A DNA stretch of 64,000 nt from an uncultured Nitrospira sp. (GCA_902500825.1 CABVRX010000001.1:272648-336647), one strand, 5' to 3'. Shown: positions 24,872 to 34,899, numbered from the stretch's first letter. The notes: generated by a model from the sequence alone, not told the origin. Translations and numbers: made by a program.

Positions 24872-25504
24872 TTAGAACACGCCTGTCACGCAATCTTGAG
24901 CGCCAGTTCCATCTGCTGACGCCCAGACAGATTGCCAGGGAGCTGCAGTGTCGCCATCGAGATTGGCCGTTGCTGTCGCTCGGAAACCAGCAGCCGTGGG
25001 GCCGGCATCCGTAGCTCCTGCTTCAGCAGTTATTAACGCAGCAGGAGTCAACGTCGGCCCTAAGCAGGAAGTATGTGAAGCGAGGTAAGTTCCTGACGCA
25101 TATTGATAATACACGTTCCCAGTCGGCTGGAACCCTAAATCGGCAAATGATCCCAACGAACCACCCAAACCGGCTGCACTGCACCATCCACCAGCCACAG
25201 GCAGGTTGAGAACCGGACCAGCGCCGGCAGGAAACCAGTTACGAGGAACACTCTTGGTGCCAGCTGCTGGCAAGGAAAGGGCAGGCCAGGCACCAACCGT
25301 CAGGAAACAACCACGCTCACCTTGCCATGACACCTCGGAAGTCTTAATGGCCATCAGATTCGTCTTGGCCTCGGACTGCCGCGACTTCATCTGATACTGC
25401 AAGAAGTTGGGAATGGCGATGGCCGCCAGAATCCCGATGATCGCCACGACGATCATCAACTCAATGAGGGTGAACCCCTCTTGTTTACGTAGCGACTTCA
25501 ACAT
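24872..25504 (-). CDS. pilA: Type IV pilin
   Basis: A protein of 210 residues from ATG 25504, seven bases after AAGGAGG; the longer frame to 25531 has no ribosome site. The leader is 10 residues ending KQEG, then [20 protein letters not shown], a classic class III/IVa prepilin cleavage site with Glu at +5. The remaining 180 residues form a large Gly/Ala-rich globular domain with four cysteines (GCFLT, GWCSA, TSCLG, QDCVTG), likely two disulfides. It is longer than the short Geobacter conductive pilins. The promoter upstream looks sigma-54 dependent. Three genes for a PilGHI-like set follow. Confidence 0.95.
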   Translation of the reverse strand: MLKSLRKQEGFTLIELMIVVAIIGILAAIAIPNFLQYQMKSRQSEAKTNLMAIKTSEVSWQGERGCFLTVGAWPALSLPAAGTKSVPRNWFPAGAGPVLNLPVAGGWCSAAGLGGSLGSFADLGFQPTGNVYYQYASGTYLASHTSCLGPTLTPAALITAEAGATDAGPTAAGFRATATANLDGDTAAPWQSVWASADGTGAQDCVTGVF

Positions 25505-25585
25505 CGTACTGCCTCCTTGTTGATGGTTCACTGACGGCCCGATTCATAACCTGCGGCGCCTCTGTTGCCGCCTACCGGTCTCTCT

Positions 25586-25601
25586 AGCAGGTTTGGTGCC
25601 G
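25586..25601 (-). promoter_or_regulatory. Sigma-54-like promoter of pilA
   Basis: Read on the minus strand, CGGCACCAAACCTGCT fits the TGGCAC-N5-TTGC pattern with the diagnostic GG and GC ten bases apart. It predicts a start about 70 bases before the pilA ATG. Pilin genes of Myxococcus, Geobacter and Pseudomonas use RpoN with PilR. The rest of the 325-bp gap between 25505 and 25829 holds no recognisable gene. Confidence 0.6.
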
Positions 25602-25829
25602 ATCAGTGATAGAGGCTAGCCTAGCAGGGATCTCTGATGATGCAACAACTTATGAGAAATCAGTTCGTGACAGATCAGCAAACAACCCGCGAACCTTCCG
25701 TAATACGCTCCGGATAGCCAAGAATTGACACTTTTCGGAAAGGGCCAGATGGCCTTTGGAAACAAGAACCGGTAGCCCCCAAGTAAGCCAACCAGAGAAA
25801 GGTCGGCGGGTAGAGCTTTGTAGATGGAT

Positions 25830-27689
25830 TTATGGCGTAGCGACCGGATTCGGTGTTTTCTCTAAGACGCGGCGCTTGGCTTGCTGAATTCGGTCTTCGT
25901 AGGCAGGATTGGCCAGGCCCTGCTCGCGGAAGCGTTGGAGCAGTTTTTCATTGGAAGGGTCAATCTCCAGTGAGTGGAGCCAGGCTTCACGAGCATCGGC
26001 AACTTTCTGTTGCTTCAAATAAATCTCCCCCAAATGCTCGTAGATCACCGGATCGTCACCCACCATCGCTACGGCTTTTTTGATCTCCGTGAGCGCCTCG
26101 GCCAGCATGCCGGATTTGTAAAAAGCCCATCCCAGACTATCGATGTAGTAGCCGTTCTCCGGCTTGAGTGCGACCGCTCGTTTCGTCAGGGACAAGGCTT
26201 GCTCGATCTTGATACCCCGCTCCGCATAGCTGTAGCCGAGATAATTCAAAGCATCGGCGTGTTGCGGGTCGAGGGAGAGCGCGGTTTCCATGGCACGCTC
26301 GACATCATCAAACCGATTCAACTTGTCGTAGGCAGTGCCAAGGTTGAAATGCAGATCGGCGCTCTTCGGATTGTGCCGAATTCCCTCCTCGAACACTTTT
26401 GACGCTTTTTCAAATTGTTCGTTCTGGAAATGTGCCAACCCAAGCACGATATGTGGTTCAGGTTGTTTCGGCGTAAGGCGGACGGCTTCATCCAGATGAG
26501 TCACCGCTTCCTGGAATTGCTTGAGTCGATAGAGAAGAACGCCCAAATGAACATGACTGTCGACAAATTTCGGATCCAGATGAATATTGTAACGATAGGT
26601 CTCCATTGCTTTTGGGAAATCTTTGGTTTCTTCGTACAAATACCCGAGGTAATCTCTCACTTTAAGTTCAGCCGGCTTGGCCTTCAAGATCTCGGTTAAT
26701 TGGTTGATTGCCTTCGTAAACTCCTTCTTTTCTCCATAAATCAGTGCCATACGTAACTGGGCATCGAGGTCACCGGGGTTATCCTCCAGCAACTTTGCCA
26801 ACTCACCAAGGCCGCCGGCGTAATCTTTGGTCGCGATATACAACTGGACGAGATGTTGTCGAATATCTTTGTTCCGAGGATTCACCTGCTGGAGATACCT
26901 TTGGAGAACAGCAATGGCTTTGCCCTTCTCTTGTCGCGATTCGTAGACTGACGCTTGTGCCAAATAGGCTGGCTCAAACGCTTGGTTCACGGCGATGGCC
27001 CGATCGAAATTGGCTACAGCCTGTTCGGTATTTCCCGCTTCCATCGAAATGCGACCCAAGTAATAGTAGCCGATCGGCGAATCCGAGGTGTACTGCAACC
27101 CTTTCTTGACAACCTGTTCCGCCTCGGCAATTCGCTTTTGGTTCAAGAGAATGAGCCCCTTCGGAAAGTAGGATTCACCTCTTTCAGGATCACGCTCGAT
27201 GGCCTTGTCCAATAGCTCCAACGCACGCTCCGGCTTCCCCGCGCTGGCTAAAATGCCGGCCATATGGGTCAACATTTGCGGTTCTTGTCCTGTTCCTTCT
27301 CCAACTTCATCGGCGTACTGCACCGCTTGAGTCACATCGCCCAACGCGAAATACAGCGCTGCCAACCGAGATTTGACCTCGCGCGATTGAGGGTCAACTT
27401 TCAGAGCGGTGTGATATTCTTTCAACGCAGCATCCAGGTCCTGAGCAAGTTCCGCTTGATGCCCCATCATAAAGTGGTACGTGGCGTCCGACTCGGGAGT
27501 CGATGGTGGCGGCACCGTTGTGGCAGATGTGGCAGACGGAGGAAGCGTTACCTGCGGCTGCGGTGAGGCTGCGCAGGCGACCATGGCACTGGGAAGGAAG
27601 ATGGAAAGCAACATTGCTCTCAACAAGGGCATACCATTCTGTCTGATCGACCGACCGTACAGGACCATTCGTGTGTTCCGCATAATCAT
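25830..27689 (-). CDS. Large TPR-repeat lipoprotein
   Basis: A protein of 619 residues. A hydrophobic stretch ending AMVAC at about residue 39 looks like a lipobox, so it is probably a lipoprotein; a Thr/Pro-rich linker follows. About fourteen TPR pairs fill residues 67-600, including ALKEYHTALKVDPQSREV, YYYLGRISMEAGNTEQAV and LNYLGYSYAERGIKIEQAL. TPR arrays scaffold protein complexes. The start is uncertain because no clear ribosome site precedes any ATG; ATG 27689 is the longest. It follows dnaB by 75 bp on the same strand. No specific partner can be named, though pilus or exopolysaccharide assembly is possible. Confidence 0.85.
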   Translation of the reverse strand: MIMRNTRMVLYGRSIRQNGMPLLRAMLLSIFLPSAMVACAASPQPQVTLPPSATSATTVPPPSTPESDATYHFMMGHQAELAQDLDAALKEYHTALKVDPQSREVKSRLAALYFALGDVTQAVQYADEVGEGTGQEPQMLTHMAGILASAGKPERALELLDKAIERDPERGESYFPKGLILLNQKRIAEAEQVVKKGLQYTSDSPIGYYYLGRISMEAGNTEQAVANFDRAIAVNQAFEPAYLAQASVYESRQEKGKAIAVLQRYLQQVNPRNKDIRQHLVQLYIATKDYAGGLGELAKLLEDNPGDLDAQLRMALIYGEKKEFTKAINQLTEILKAKPAELKVRDYLGYLYEETKDFPKAMETYRYNIHLDPKFVDSHVHLGVLLYRLKQFQEAVTHLDEAVRLTPKQPEPHIVLGLAHFQNEQFEKASKVFEEGIRHNPKSADLHFNLGTAYDKLNRFDDVERAMETALSLDPQHADALNYLGYSYAERGIKIEQALSLTKRAVALKPENGYYIDSLGWAFYKSGMLAEALTEIKKAVAMVGDDPVIYEHLGEIYLKQQKVADAREAWLHSLEIDPSNEKLLQRFREQGLANPAYEDRIQQAKRRVLEKTPNPVATP

Positions 27690-27764
27690 ATGTCAGGACA
27701 ATGGGAGGCGAGTATTGAAACGATTATACCGAGTGTACGAGCGATGCGCAAACGGCCCTTCCGA

Positions 27765-29117
27765 CTATGCTTCGCGAAGATCAAGGCTTTCAAATTTGGC
27801 GAATCGGTCCTGGAAAAACAACTCCTTTTTCCCAATGGGACCATTACGATGCTTACTGACGATGATGTCGGCGATTCCTTTGCGTTCCGAATTCGAGTCG
27901 TACACGTCTTCTCGATAAATAAAGATAACTACATCGGCATCCTGTTCGATCGCTCCGCTCTCCCGCAAATCAGCGAGCATGGGGATCGGCGGCTTACGTG
28001 CTTCCACCGCACGACTCAGCTGGGACAGGGCCACAACCGGCACATTCAGTTCTTTTGCCAATGCTTTTAATGAGCGGGAAATATCAGAAATCTCTTGCTG
28101 ACGAGATTCCGAATCGCTTCGTCCTTGCATGAGCTGAAGATAGTCCACGATGAGAAGATCAAGCCCTTTCTCTGCCTTGAGCCGGCGAGCTTTTCCTCGC
28201 ATCTGTTGGACGGTAATGCCACCCGTATCATCAATATAGATCGGTGCTTGTTCCAACCGTCCGGCCGCCTCGGCCAATCGCCACCAATCCTCCTTTTGAA
28301 GTTTCCCCGTCCTCAACGCATGGGAATCGACTCGCGCTTCAGAACTGAGCATACGAAGGACAATCTGTGGCTTGGACATTTCCAAGCTGAAGACTCCCAC
28401 AACCGCCTTGGCGTGAATCGCGGCATGTGTGACAAATCCCAAGGCGAGACTCGTCTTCCCCATACTCGGCCGCCCGGCCACCACCACCAAGTCCGAAGCC
28501 TGAAGCCCCGCGGTAATATCGTCGAGGTCGTAGTACCCCGTGGGTACTCCTGTGACGTGTTCCTTTCGCTTTGAGAGTTTATCGATGACATCCAGACTTT
28601 CCTTGATGACCTGACTGATCGGGCTGAACGACCGTTCCAGTTTGCCTTGCGCAATGCTGAAGACCGACCGCTCGGCAAAATCGAGCAGGTCATCGATTGA
28701 AGCGGTGCCTTCGTACCCCCTGGTCAGTACCTCGGTCGATGTGCTGATCAACTGGCGGGCTACTGCCTTGTCTCGAACGATCTTGCAGTGATACCGAATA
28801 TTGGCGGAACTGGGAACGACCTGGACGAGTTCGGCAAGATAGGCCGCGCCTCCGATGGCTTCGAGTTCACCACGAGATTTCAATCGTTCGGTCAGCGTGA
28901 TCTGATCAATCACTTCACCGGTATCGGATAGCTCAAGCATGGCTTGGTAAACTTTTTTGTGCGCCGTTCGATAGAAATCTTCTTCTACCAGCAGTTCTAT
29001 CGCCTTCGGCATGGCGGCGTTATCGAGGAGGATGGCGCCGAGTACCGACTGCTCCGCCTCCAAGTTCTGCGGTGGAAGCTTGGGTTGCGAGAGATCCACC
29101 ATCCCGGTAGGTTTCAT
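27765..29117 (-). CDS. dnaB: Replicative DNA helicase
   Basis: Hexameric 5'-3' helicase that unwinds DNA at the replication fork. It has 450 residues, full length. The N-terminal domain (AEQSVLGAILLDN) is followed by the RecA-like motor with Walker A GRPSMGKTS and the DnaB core (LSQLSRAVEARKPPIPMLADL, REDVYDSNSERKG). The start overlaps the hisZ stop by 4 bp (ATGA). No intein is present. Location beside hisZ rather than rplI or radA is somewhat unusual. Confidence 0.97.
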   Translation of the reverse strand: MKPTGMVDLSQPKLPPQNLEAEQSVLGAILLDNAAMPKAIELLVEEDFYRTAHKKVYQAMLELSDTGEVIDQITLTERLKSRGELEAIGGAAYLAELVQVVPSSANIRYHCKIVRDKAVARQLISTSTEVLTRGYEGTASIDDLLDFAERSVFSIAQGKLERSFSPISQVIKESLDVIDKLSKRKEHVTGVPTGYYDLDDITAGLQASDLVVVAGRPSMGKTSLALGFVTHAAIHAKAVVGVFSLEMSKPQIVLRMLSSEARVDSHALRTGKLQKEDWWRLAEAAGRLEQAPIYIDDTGGITVQQMRGKARRLKAEKGLDLLIVDYLQLMQGRSDSESRQQEISDISRSLKALAKELNVPVVALSQLSRAVEARKPPIPMLADLRESGAIEQDADVVIFIYREDVYDSNSERKGIADIIVSKHRNGPIGKKELFFQDRFAKFESLDLREA

Positions 29118-30508
29118 ACCGCCCCTCCAAGATCGACACGCAAGCTTGCGATGAGATCTTCAATCGATACTGTCCTCTTGCGAATATGGGCACGGCCGGT
29201 CGATCCCGCAATTCGCCGGTAGTCCCCCTGATGGAGCACTATGACCTGATCGGATGTGGGGTTGTCCACGCTGACGACTACAATGGTATCGATATCCGCT
29301 GCTAGACCGGCTTTGACGGCGACACCGATCAAGTCCCGTCCAGATGGATTTACGGGCCGTTGAACCGTTCGTATCCCCGCCCGGCGAAGCCGTTGCGCAA
29401 CCGAAACCAGTCGAGCCGACAACCCTAGCGGAGCGACAATCAAGACCTCCGGCCCCACGGACATCGTCTTCTCAGAAAGATTCAGCCCTCGAAAGAGCCT
29501 GTCTACACTGAGGGCAAATCCGGTCGACGGAAGATTCCGACCGAATCGTCCGATCAAATGGTCATATCGCCCACCGCCGCCTATCTCCACCCCGATACCG
29601 TCTGTAAAGACATCAAAGACGATGCCATCATAGTAGTCGAACCCTCGAAACTCCCCCAGGTCCAGCAAGACGGACTCTTGAAATCCGGTTGCACAGAGCA
29701 GCCGATAGACGCTTGCCAGTCGGTCCAGCGCTTGTACCAATGGTTTCTCACCCTTCGCCAATGCGCGCCCTTTCGAGAGAACATCGGCTTGTCCGCACAG
29801 TTCCAATGCCTCCAGAATTCCATGAGTTGCTCGTTTGGTCACCCGCTCTTGCGACAGAATCTCCCCAAGCTTCGGTACATCTTTTCTTACAGCTGCTTGC
29901 TCAGCCCGCCTCTGCCCTTCTGGGGAGAGTCCTGCTCGAATGAGCAATCCCTTGAAAAACCCAACATGTCCCAATGAAATCTTGAATGATCGCAATCCGA
30001 CCTGCCGTAGGCACTCGATCATCAGCATGATGATTTCACTATCTGCGGATGGATCGTCAGCCCCGATCAGCTCGGCGCCTATTTGAAAGATTTCTCGATC
30101 TCGGCCGACATGTTCCGGTTCATGCCGAAAGACGCTCGCCCGGTACGACAAACGCAATGGAAAGTGCGTGCCCACCATGCCCATCGCCACCGTGCGGGCA
30201 ATTTGCGCGGTCACATCGGGCCGTAACAACAATATACGGCCGGTCGTCCGGTCCACGATTTTATAGGAGTTCTCCAGCAGCATTGGCTCGAGGCCGGGCG
30301 CCAGCACATCGAGATACTCGAACGTGGGAAGGATAATCTCGTCGTATCCAAACCGGTTGAAGTACGCCAGCAATTCGGCTTCCAGATGCCGAACATGGCG
30401 GGCAGCCTCCGGCAGGATGGTGGCCATCCCGATCGGAACCAGTGAATGCTCGCGCAAAAGTGGGAACTGCCCCGAAGAAGTCCTACGCATCGGAGGAGCA
30501 GAGGCCAT
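29114..30508 (-). CDS. hisZ: ATP phosphoribosyltransferase regulatory subunit (HisZ) or HisS-like paralogue
   Basis: A protein of 464 residues with the class II aminoacyl-tRNA-synthetase fold. HisZ activates the short form of HisG, the first enzyme of histidine synthesis. It shows VGTHFPLRLSYRASVFRHEP, GGGGRYDHLIGRFG and GFALSVDRL, the HisZ form of the motif 3 region. The C-terminal 100 residues resemble an anticodon-binding domain, which classical HisZ lacks and HisS has, so it could be a HisS paralogue. The start has no strong ribosome site. It couples to dnaB by a 4-bp overlap. hisG was not seen in this window. Confidence 0.82.
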   Translation of the reverse strand: MASAPPMRRTSSGQFPLLREHSLVPIGMATILPEAARHVRHLEAELLAYFNRFGYDEIILPTFEYLDVLAPGLEPMLLENSYKIVDRTTGRILLLRPDVTAQIARTVAMGMVGTHFPLRLSYRASVFRHEPEHVGRDREIFQIGAELIGADDPSADSEIIMLMIECLRQVGLRSFKISLGHVGFFKGLLIRAGLSPEGQRRAEQAAVRKDVPKLGEILSQERVTKRATHGILEALELCGQADVLSKGRALAKGEKPLVQALDRLASVYRLLCATGFQESVLLDLGEFRGFDYYDGIVFDVFTDGIGVEIGGGGRYDHLIGRFGRNLPSTGFALSVDRLFRGLNLSEKTMSVGPEVLIVAPLGLSARLVSVAQRLRRAGIRTVQRPVNPSGRDLIGVAVKAGLAADIDTIVVVSVDNPTSDQVIVLHQGDYRRIAGSTGRAHIRKRTVSIEDLIASLRVDLGGAV

Positions 30509-30530
30509 AATAACCTGGTCGCAAGAATTG

Positions 30531-32129
30531 TTACGAAAGGTTGGCGACCTTGACGGACAGAATATTCGAGCTGGAACGGATCTGATCCAGGACCGCAGAT
30601 GGGAATTCCATATCGGAACCGATGATCAGCAACGCATCCCCTCCCCGCTTTTCCAAAGCACACTGCATCCGCACAATGTTGATTCCCTGATCTCCCAGGA
30701 CCTTTCCAACCATGCCGATCACCCCTGGGCGATCGACATTGTGAATCAGTAACATATGCCCTTCCGGGACGACTTCAACTTTGAATTGATCGATCTCCGT
30801 AACACGGGCTTCTTTCTTGTGATACAGCGTCCCGGCGACTTGGTGTGACACCTGACCGGCCTCGACCCTGACACGGATCAGGCTCGTGAAATCCCCGGCG
30901 TCCGTGCTCTTAATTTCTTTGACTTCAATACCCCGCTCTTTCGCCACGATTGGGGCATTCACGTAGTTCACCGGATGTTCCATAATAGGAGTGAGTAGGC
31001 CCTTAAGAACAGCGATGGTCAAAGGTGCGATCGAGAGCGTGGCGACCTCCCCGCTGTATTCCACTGTCACTCGTTCGATACCTCCTTGAACAAGTTGAGT
31101 TTGAAGTGCACCGAGCTTCTCGGCCAACGTCAGAAACGGTTGCAAACGAGGTAGTAATTCCGGAGCGACCGACGGAATATTGACGGCACCTTTGGCCACT
31201 CCTTTGGTGAAGTAATCGACAATTTGTTCCGCGATTCCGATCGCGACATTTTCCTGCGCTTCAGTGGTCTGGGCTCCGATGTGCGGGGTGCAGATAAAAT
31301 TCTCCAATGCCAGGAGCGGATTGTCAGGCTTCACCGGTTCTTCTTCGAAGACATCGAAGGCGGCAGCGGCTACTCGCTTGCTCTTCAAGGCTTCGCATAA
31401 ATCATGTTCATTGATGATCCCGCCGCGCGCGCAATTGGCGATCAGCACACCGGGTTTCATCTTGGCGATGGCCGGTGCGTTGATGATCCCACGTGTTTCA
31501 GGCGTCAGCGGCGTATGGACCGAAATCACGTCCGCCCGCCGGAAGAGTTCTTCAAGATCCAGCATCGTCACGCCCATCCGTTCCGCCCGCTCCGGCGCCA
31601 GGTACGGATCGAACGCGACAACGCTCATGCCGATGCCTTGCGCCATCTTGGTCAGGTGACTGCCGATCTGTCCGGCGCCGATGATGCCGAGCACCTTGTT
31701 GTAGAGCTCGACACCCATGAATTTGTCCTTTTCCCATTTACCTGCCTTCACCGACGCGGTGGCCTGGGGAATACGCCGACTCATCGCGCAGATCATCGAC
31801 ATCGTGTGCTCGGCAGTGGTGACGGTGTTGCCCCCCGGCGTGTTCATGACGACGATGCCGCGACGGGTCGCAGCAGGCGTGTCGACATTATCCAAGCCGG
31901 ACCCGGCCCTTCCGACGACCTTGAGTTTCTCCGCTGCAGCAATCAGTTCCGCCGTCACCTTGGTGCCGGATCGCACGATGAGTCCGTCGGCGTCTTTGAT
32001 CTCTTTGAACAGCTCGTCTTTCGGCATTTTGGATTTCACCACCACGGTGAATCCTGCCTTCTCTAGGGCGTCGACACCTTGTTTCGACAAGCTATCGCTG
32101 ATCAAAATTTTCATTCCCGCTGCAGCCAT
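30531..32129 (-). CDS. serA: D-3-phosphoglycerate dehydrogenase
   Basis: First step of serine synthesis from 3-phosphoglycerate. It has 532 residues from ATG 32129, chosen because GAGGA sits five bases upstream; the ATG two codons earlier overlaps it. The catalytic and NAD domain covers about 1-315 (GAGQIGSHLTKMAQGIGM, NCARGGIINEHDL, TPHIGAQTTEAQ). The allosteric-substrate-binding domain covers about 320-450 and the ACT domain about 455-532 (NVDRPGVIGMVGKVLGDQGI), so serine feedback is likely. It lies 17 bp after the class V aminotransferase and shares its operon. Confidence 0.97.
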   Translation of the reverse strand: MAAAGMKILISDSLSKQGVDALEKAGFTVVVKSKMPKDELFKEIKDADGLIVRSGTKVTAELIAAAEKLKVVGRAGSGLDNVDTPAATRRGIVVMNTPGGNTVTTAEHTMSMICAMSRRIPQATASVKAGKWEKDKFMGVELYNKVLGIIGAGQIGSHLTKMAQGIGMSVVAFDPYLAPERAERMGVTMLDLEELFRRADVISVHTPLTPETRGIINAPAIAKMKPGVLIANCARGGIINEHDLCEALKSKRVAAAAFDVFEEEPVKPDNPLLALENFICTPHIGAQTTEAQENVAIGIAEQIVDYFTKGVAKGAVNIPSVAPELLPRLQPFLTLAEKLGALQTQLVQGGIERVTVEYSGEVATLSIAPLTIAVLKGLLTPIMEHPVNYVNAPIVAKERGIEVKEIKSTDAGDFTSLIRVRVEAGQVSHQVAGTLYHKKEARVTEIDQFKVEVVPEGHMLLIHNVDRPGVIGMVGKVLGDQGINIVRMQCALEKRGGDALLIIGSDMEFPSAVLDQIRSSSNILSVKVANLS

Positions 32130-32146
32130 GTGCATCCTCGCCGTGA

Positions 32147-33289
32147 TTACTTCGCCAGTAAAATTTCTTGCGCTTTTCCGACACCGCTTCCTAACTTCAC
32201 CGGATGGCCAAGCCCTTTCAGAACCATTTCGGTCGCAGCTAATGCTGCGATCACGTCAAACGTATCCGCATACCCCATATGAGACAGTCGGAATACCTTC
32301 CCCTTGAGGTGATCCTGTCCACCGGCAGCCGTCATACCATATTGCACACGCAGATTTTTATAAATCGCCTGCCCATCAATTCCATCCGGCGCACAGACCG
32401 CCGTCAAGGCATCGCTGGGCGATTCCTTTGGAAATAGTGCCAGCCCGGCAGCTTTCACACCTTCGCGCATGGCATGGGCCAACCGTCCCTGCCGCGCAAA
32501 CATTTTCTCCAACCCTTCCGCCCTCATCATTCGGAATGCCTCTTGAAGGCCGATCACAAGCGAGACAGCCGGTGTGAAGGCGGTCTGATTCTTGATTTGG
32601 TTTTCGCGCTCTTTTTTGAAGTTGAAATAAAAGGCAGCATTTTTGGCTTTGTCGGCCAAGGCCCACGCTTTGTCGCTGACACTGACAAACGCCATGCCAG
32701 GAGGCAACATCAGGGCCTTCTGGGAACCAGTGATCACGACATCCAAACCCCATGCATCAGTCTTGATGTCAAATACACCCAAGGCTGTAATGGCATCGAC
32801 CACCAAAATCGTATTGTCATAGCCCTTGATGATCTCACCGAGCGCCTTGACATCATGAGCGACAGCCGTCGAGGTTTCGCTGGCTTGGACATACACGGCC
32901 TTGATCGAAGGATCTTTTTTCAAGGCATCAGCAACTTGTTGAGGATTGACCGCATGTCCCCATTCAACCTTGATCTCGGTTGCCTGTACTCCGAAGGTCT
33001 TGCAGAGTTTGCCCCAGCGCTCCCCAAATTTACCCCCGTTGACGTAGAGAGCCTTATCGCCGGGAGATAAAAAGTTCGAGACCGAGCCTTCCATGCCGCC
33101 GGTACCAGACGCCGCCAACATCAGGACATCGTGGCGTGTTTGATACAACCATTTCAATCCTTCGCGTACCTCAGCGAAGATCGGATCAAACTCAGGTGCA
33201 CGATGGTGGATTATCGGACGAGCCATCGCCAGCAACACTTCCGGCGGTACGGGCGTCGGGCCAGGAGCCAAGAGATAGCGCTTCAACAT
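32147..33289 (-). CDS. Class V aminotransferase (serine-glyoxylate/alanine-glyoxylate type)
   Basis: A protein of 380 residues. It begins MLKRYLLAPGPTPVPPEVLL and has GTGGMEGSVSN, DAITALGVFDI and the PLP lysine in ITGSQKALMLPPGMAF. The C-terminus has FRLSHMGYADTFDV, where the Arg binds carboxylate. In organisms without classic serC this family supplies the phosphoserine aminotransferase activity, and the adjacent serA supports that, but serine-glyoxylate or alanine-glyoxylate transfer is equally possible. It is followed by serA with a 17-bp gap. Confidence 0.9.
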   Translation of the reverse strand: MLKRYLLAPGPTPVPPEVLLAMARPIIHHRAPEFDPIFAEVREGLKWLYQTRHDVLMLAASGTGGMEGSVSNFLSPGDKALYVNGGKFGERWGKLCKTFGVQATEIKVEWGHAVNPQQVADALKKDPSIKAVYVQASETSTAVAHDVKALGEIIKGYDNTILVVDAITALGVFDIKTDAWGLDVVITGSQKALMLPPGMAFVSVSDKAWALADKAKNAAFYFNFKKERENQIKNQTAFTPAVSLVIGLQEAFRMMRAEGLEKMFARQGRLAHAMREGVKAAGLALFPKESPSDALTAVCAPDGIDGQAIYKNLRVQYGMTAAGGQDHLKGKVFRLSHMGYADTFDVIAALAATEMVLKGLGHPVKLGSGVGKAQEILLAK

Positions 33290-33546
33290 CGAATGAACCT
33301 CCTTACAATGCGATTCTGGTGGGAGACCACTAGGAGAGGCGGTACGCTACCATTAGCGCTGGGAGACTGTCAAGAAATCGGCCGGCGTAAACGAAGGCTA
33401 CATCAGGAATTTTCCTCTTGCGATCATGCTATAGAACCTTGTTTCGAGTTCCTCTGCATATCGTTCTGCTCACGACATGACACAACAGTACCGGCATCTT
33501 GCCCGCCCGCTTTCTTGACAAGTATGCGGTGGATCGATAGTCTTTG

Positions 33547-34845
33547 ATGCGATCGATGGTATCCATGATGACAACATGTTCTAAGATATGGGTGGCCCAA
33601 ACAACAATCGCGGCCATATTCAGCGCCGCCATGCTGTTACAGCCATCCGAATCTTGGGCTCAGAATAATCCACCTGGCGAAATAGAATCGTCTCAAGAAG
33701 ATGATGGCATTGATTCAAACCTGGTCCCCTTGGAGCCTGAACTGACGGTTTCTCCGCCTGACCTCCCGTCGACCGACGGTACCCTAGAGCAAACTGAACA
33801 GACACCTGGTAAGGCCTCTTTGGACACTCCCGGAGCGGCGAGCACGGATGCTCACGGTCCGATGTACAACATCCCCGTCGTCATCGATCAGACGGTGCAA
33901 AGCCACATTCATTTTTTCAACACCTCAATTCGAAACAGATTTGAGCAATGGCTCCTGCGCTTCGGCCGCTATCGTCCGTTGGTCGAAAACATCTTTGCCG
34001 AATTCGACCTTCCGAGCGACCTAGTGAATCTGTCCCTTGTTGAGAGCGGCTTCAACCCCTACGCCTATTCGCGAGCAAAAGCCACAGGTCCATGGCAATT
34101 TATGAAAGGGACCGGCCAACTCTACGGGTTGCGGATCGATCATTATGTTGATGAACGACGTGACCCTATCAAGTCCACCGTCGCCGCGGCGCGGTATCTG
34201 CGGGACCTCTACGATTTATTCGGCGCTTGGCCCTTGGCGATGGCGGCGTACAATGCAGGCGAAGGGAAGGTCTTGCGAGCCCTTCACAAGGCTCAGGCGG
34301 AATCCTTCTCTGAAATCTCAAAAACGAAACTCATCCGGCCGGAGACAAAGCATTACGTTCCTCGAATTATGGCTGCAACCATTATTGCGAAAAACCCGGA
34401 CCAATACGGGTTTAATCAGAATCCCGTCCCTCTTCACCAGTTTGAGGAGGTCGTGGTGACCCGTCCCTTGCACTTCCGTGCAATAGCCAACGTGACAGGG
34501 ATCCCGTACGCCGAGCTACGGCTACTGAATCCTGAGCTGCGGCGAGATGCGACACCTCCTGGCGATACAGCATACCATCTGAAGGTTCCAGTTGGGATGA
34601 GAGCTAAAGTATTGGAATTGATCGAACGAGTTCCCACGCACAAGTTTCCTCCCCTACTGACTATTCAGGATCGACAGGTTCGACAGGTCAAAACTGGTTC
34701 CTCTCACTGGTATCGGGTTCGAGGGGGCGACACGCTTGAAAAGATCTCTCGGAGATTCAGGATTCCCATCAACACTCTCAAGGCCCGCAATAACCTTTCC
34801 AGTTCAGCTATTAGAGCCGGTGAACGTTTGAACATCGGTCGGTAG
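33547..34845 (+). CDS. MltD-like lytic transglycosylase with LysM domain
   Basis: A protein of 432 residues that would cleave the peptidoglycan backbone to 1,6-anhydro ends. A signal peptide covers about 1-38 (ending SWA before QNNPP). The catalytic SLT domain (about 140-260) contains SLVESGFNPYAYSRAKATG with the catalytic Glu, then GPWQFMKGTGQLYGL and MAAYNAGEGKVLRAL. The C-terminus has one LysM module (HWYRVRGGDTLEKISRRF). The start could be TTG 33544 or ATGs at 33547, 33556, 33565 and 33568; ribosome sites are weak. No neighbour is obviously linked. Confidence 0.92.
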   Translation: MRSMVSMMTTCSKIWVAQTTIAAIFSAAMLLQPSESWAQNNPPGEIESSQEDDGIDSNLVPLEPELTVSPPDLPSTDGTLEQTEQTPGKASLDTPGAASTDAHGPMYNIPVVIDQTVQSHIHFFNTSIRNRFEQWLLRFGRYRPLVENIFAEFDLPSDLVNLSLVESGFNPYAYSRAKATGPWQFMKGTGQLYGLRIDHYVDERRDPIKSTVAAARYLRDLYDLFGAWPLAMAAYNAGEGKVLRALHKAQAESFSEISKTKLIRPETKHYVPRIMAATIIAKNPDQYGFNQNPVPLHQFEEVVVTRPLHFRAIANVTGIPYAELRLLNPELRRDATPPGDTAYHLKVPVGMRAKVLELIERVPTHKFPPLLTIQDRQVRQVKTGSSHWYRVRGGDTLEKISRRFRIPINTLKARNNLSSSAIRAGERLNIGR

Positions 34846-34899
34846 CAGACCACGTGCTCGCAGAGGCCGCTCACCCACTGCTCCTCAGCGGTAGATTGC

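Noticed and set aside
29114-30508. Standard histidyl-tRNA synthetase
   Set aside because: The motif 3 region reads SVDRL and catalytic HisS signatures are not convincing; recorded as HisZ-like with the alternative stated.
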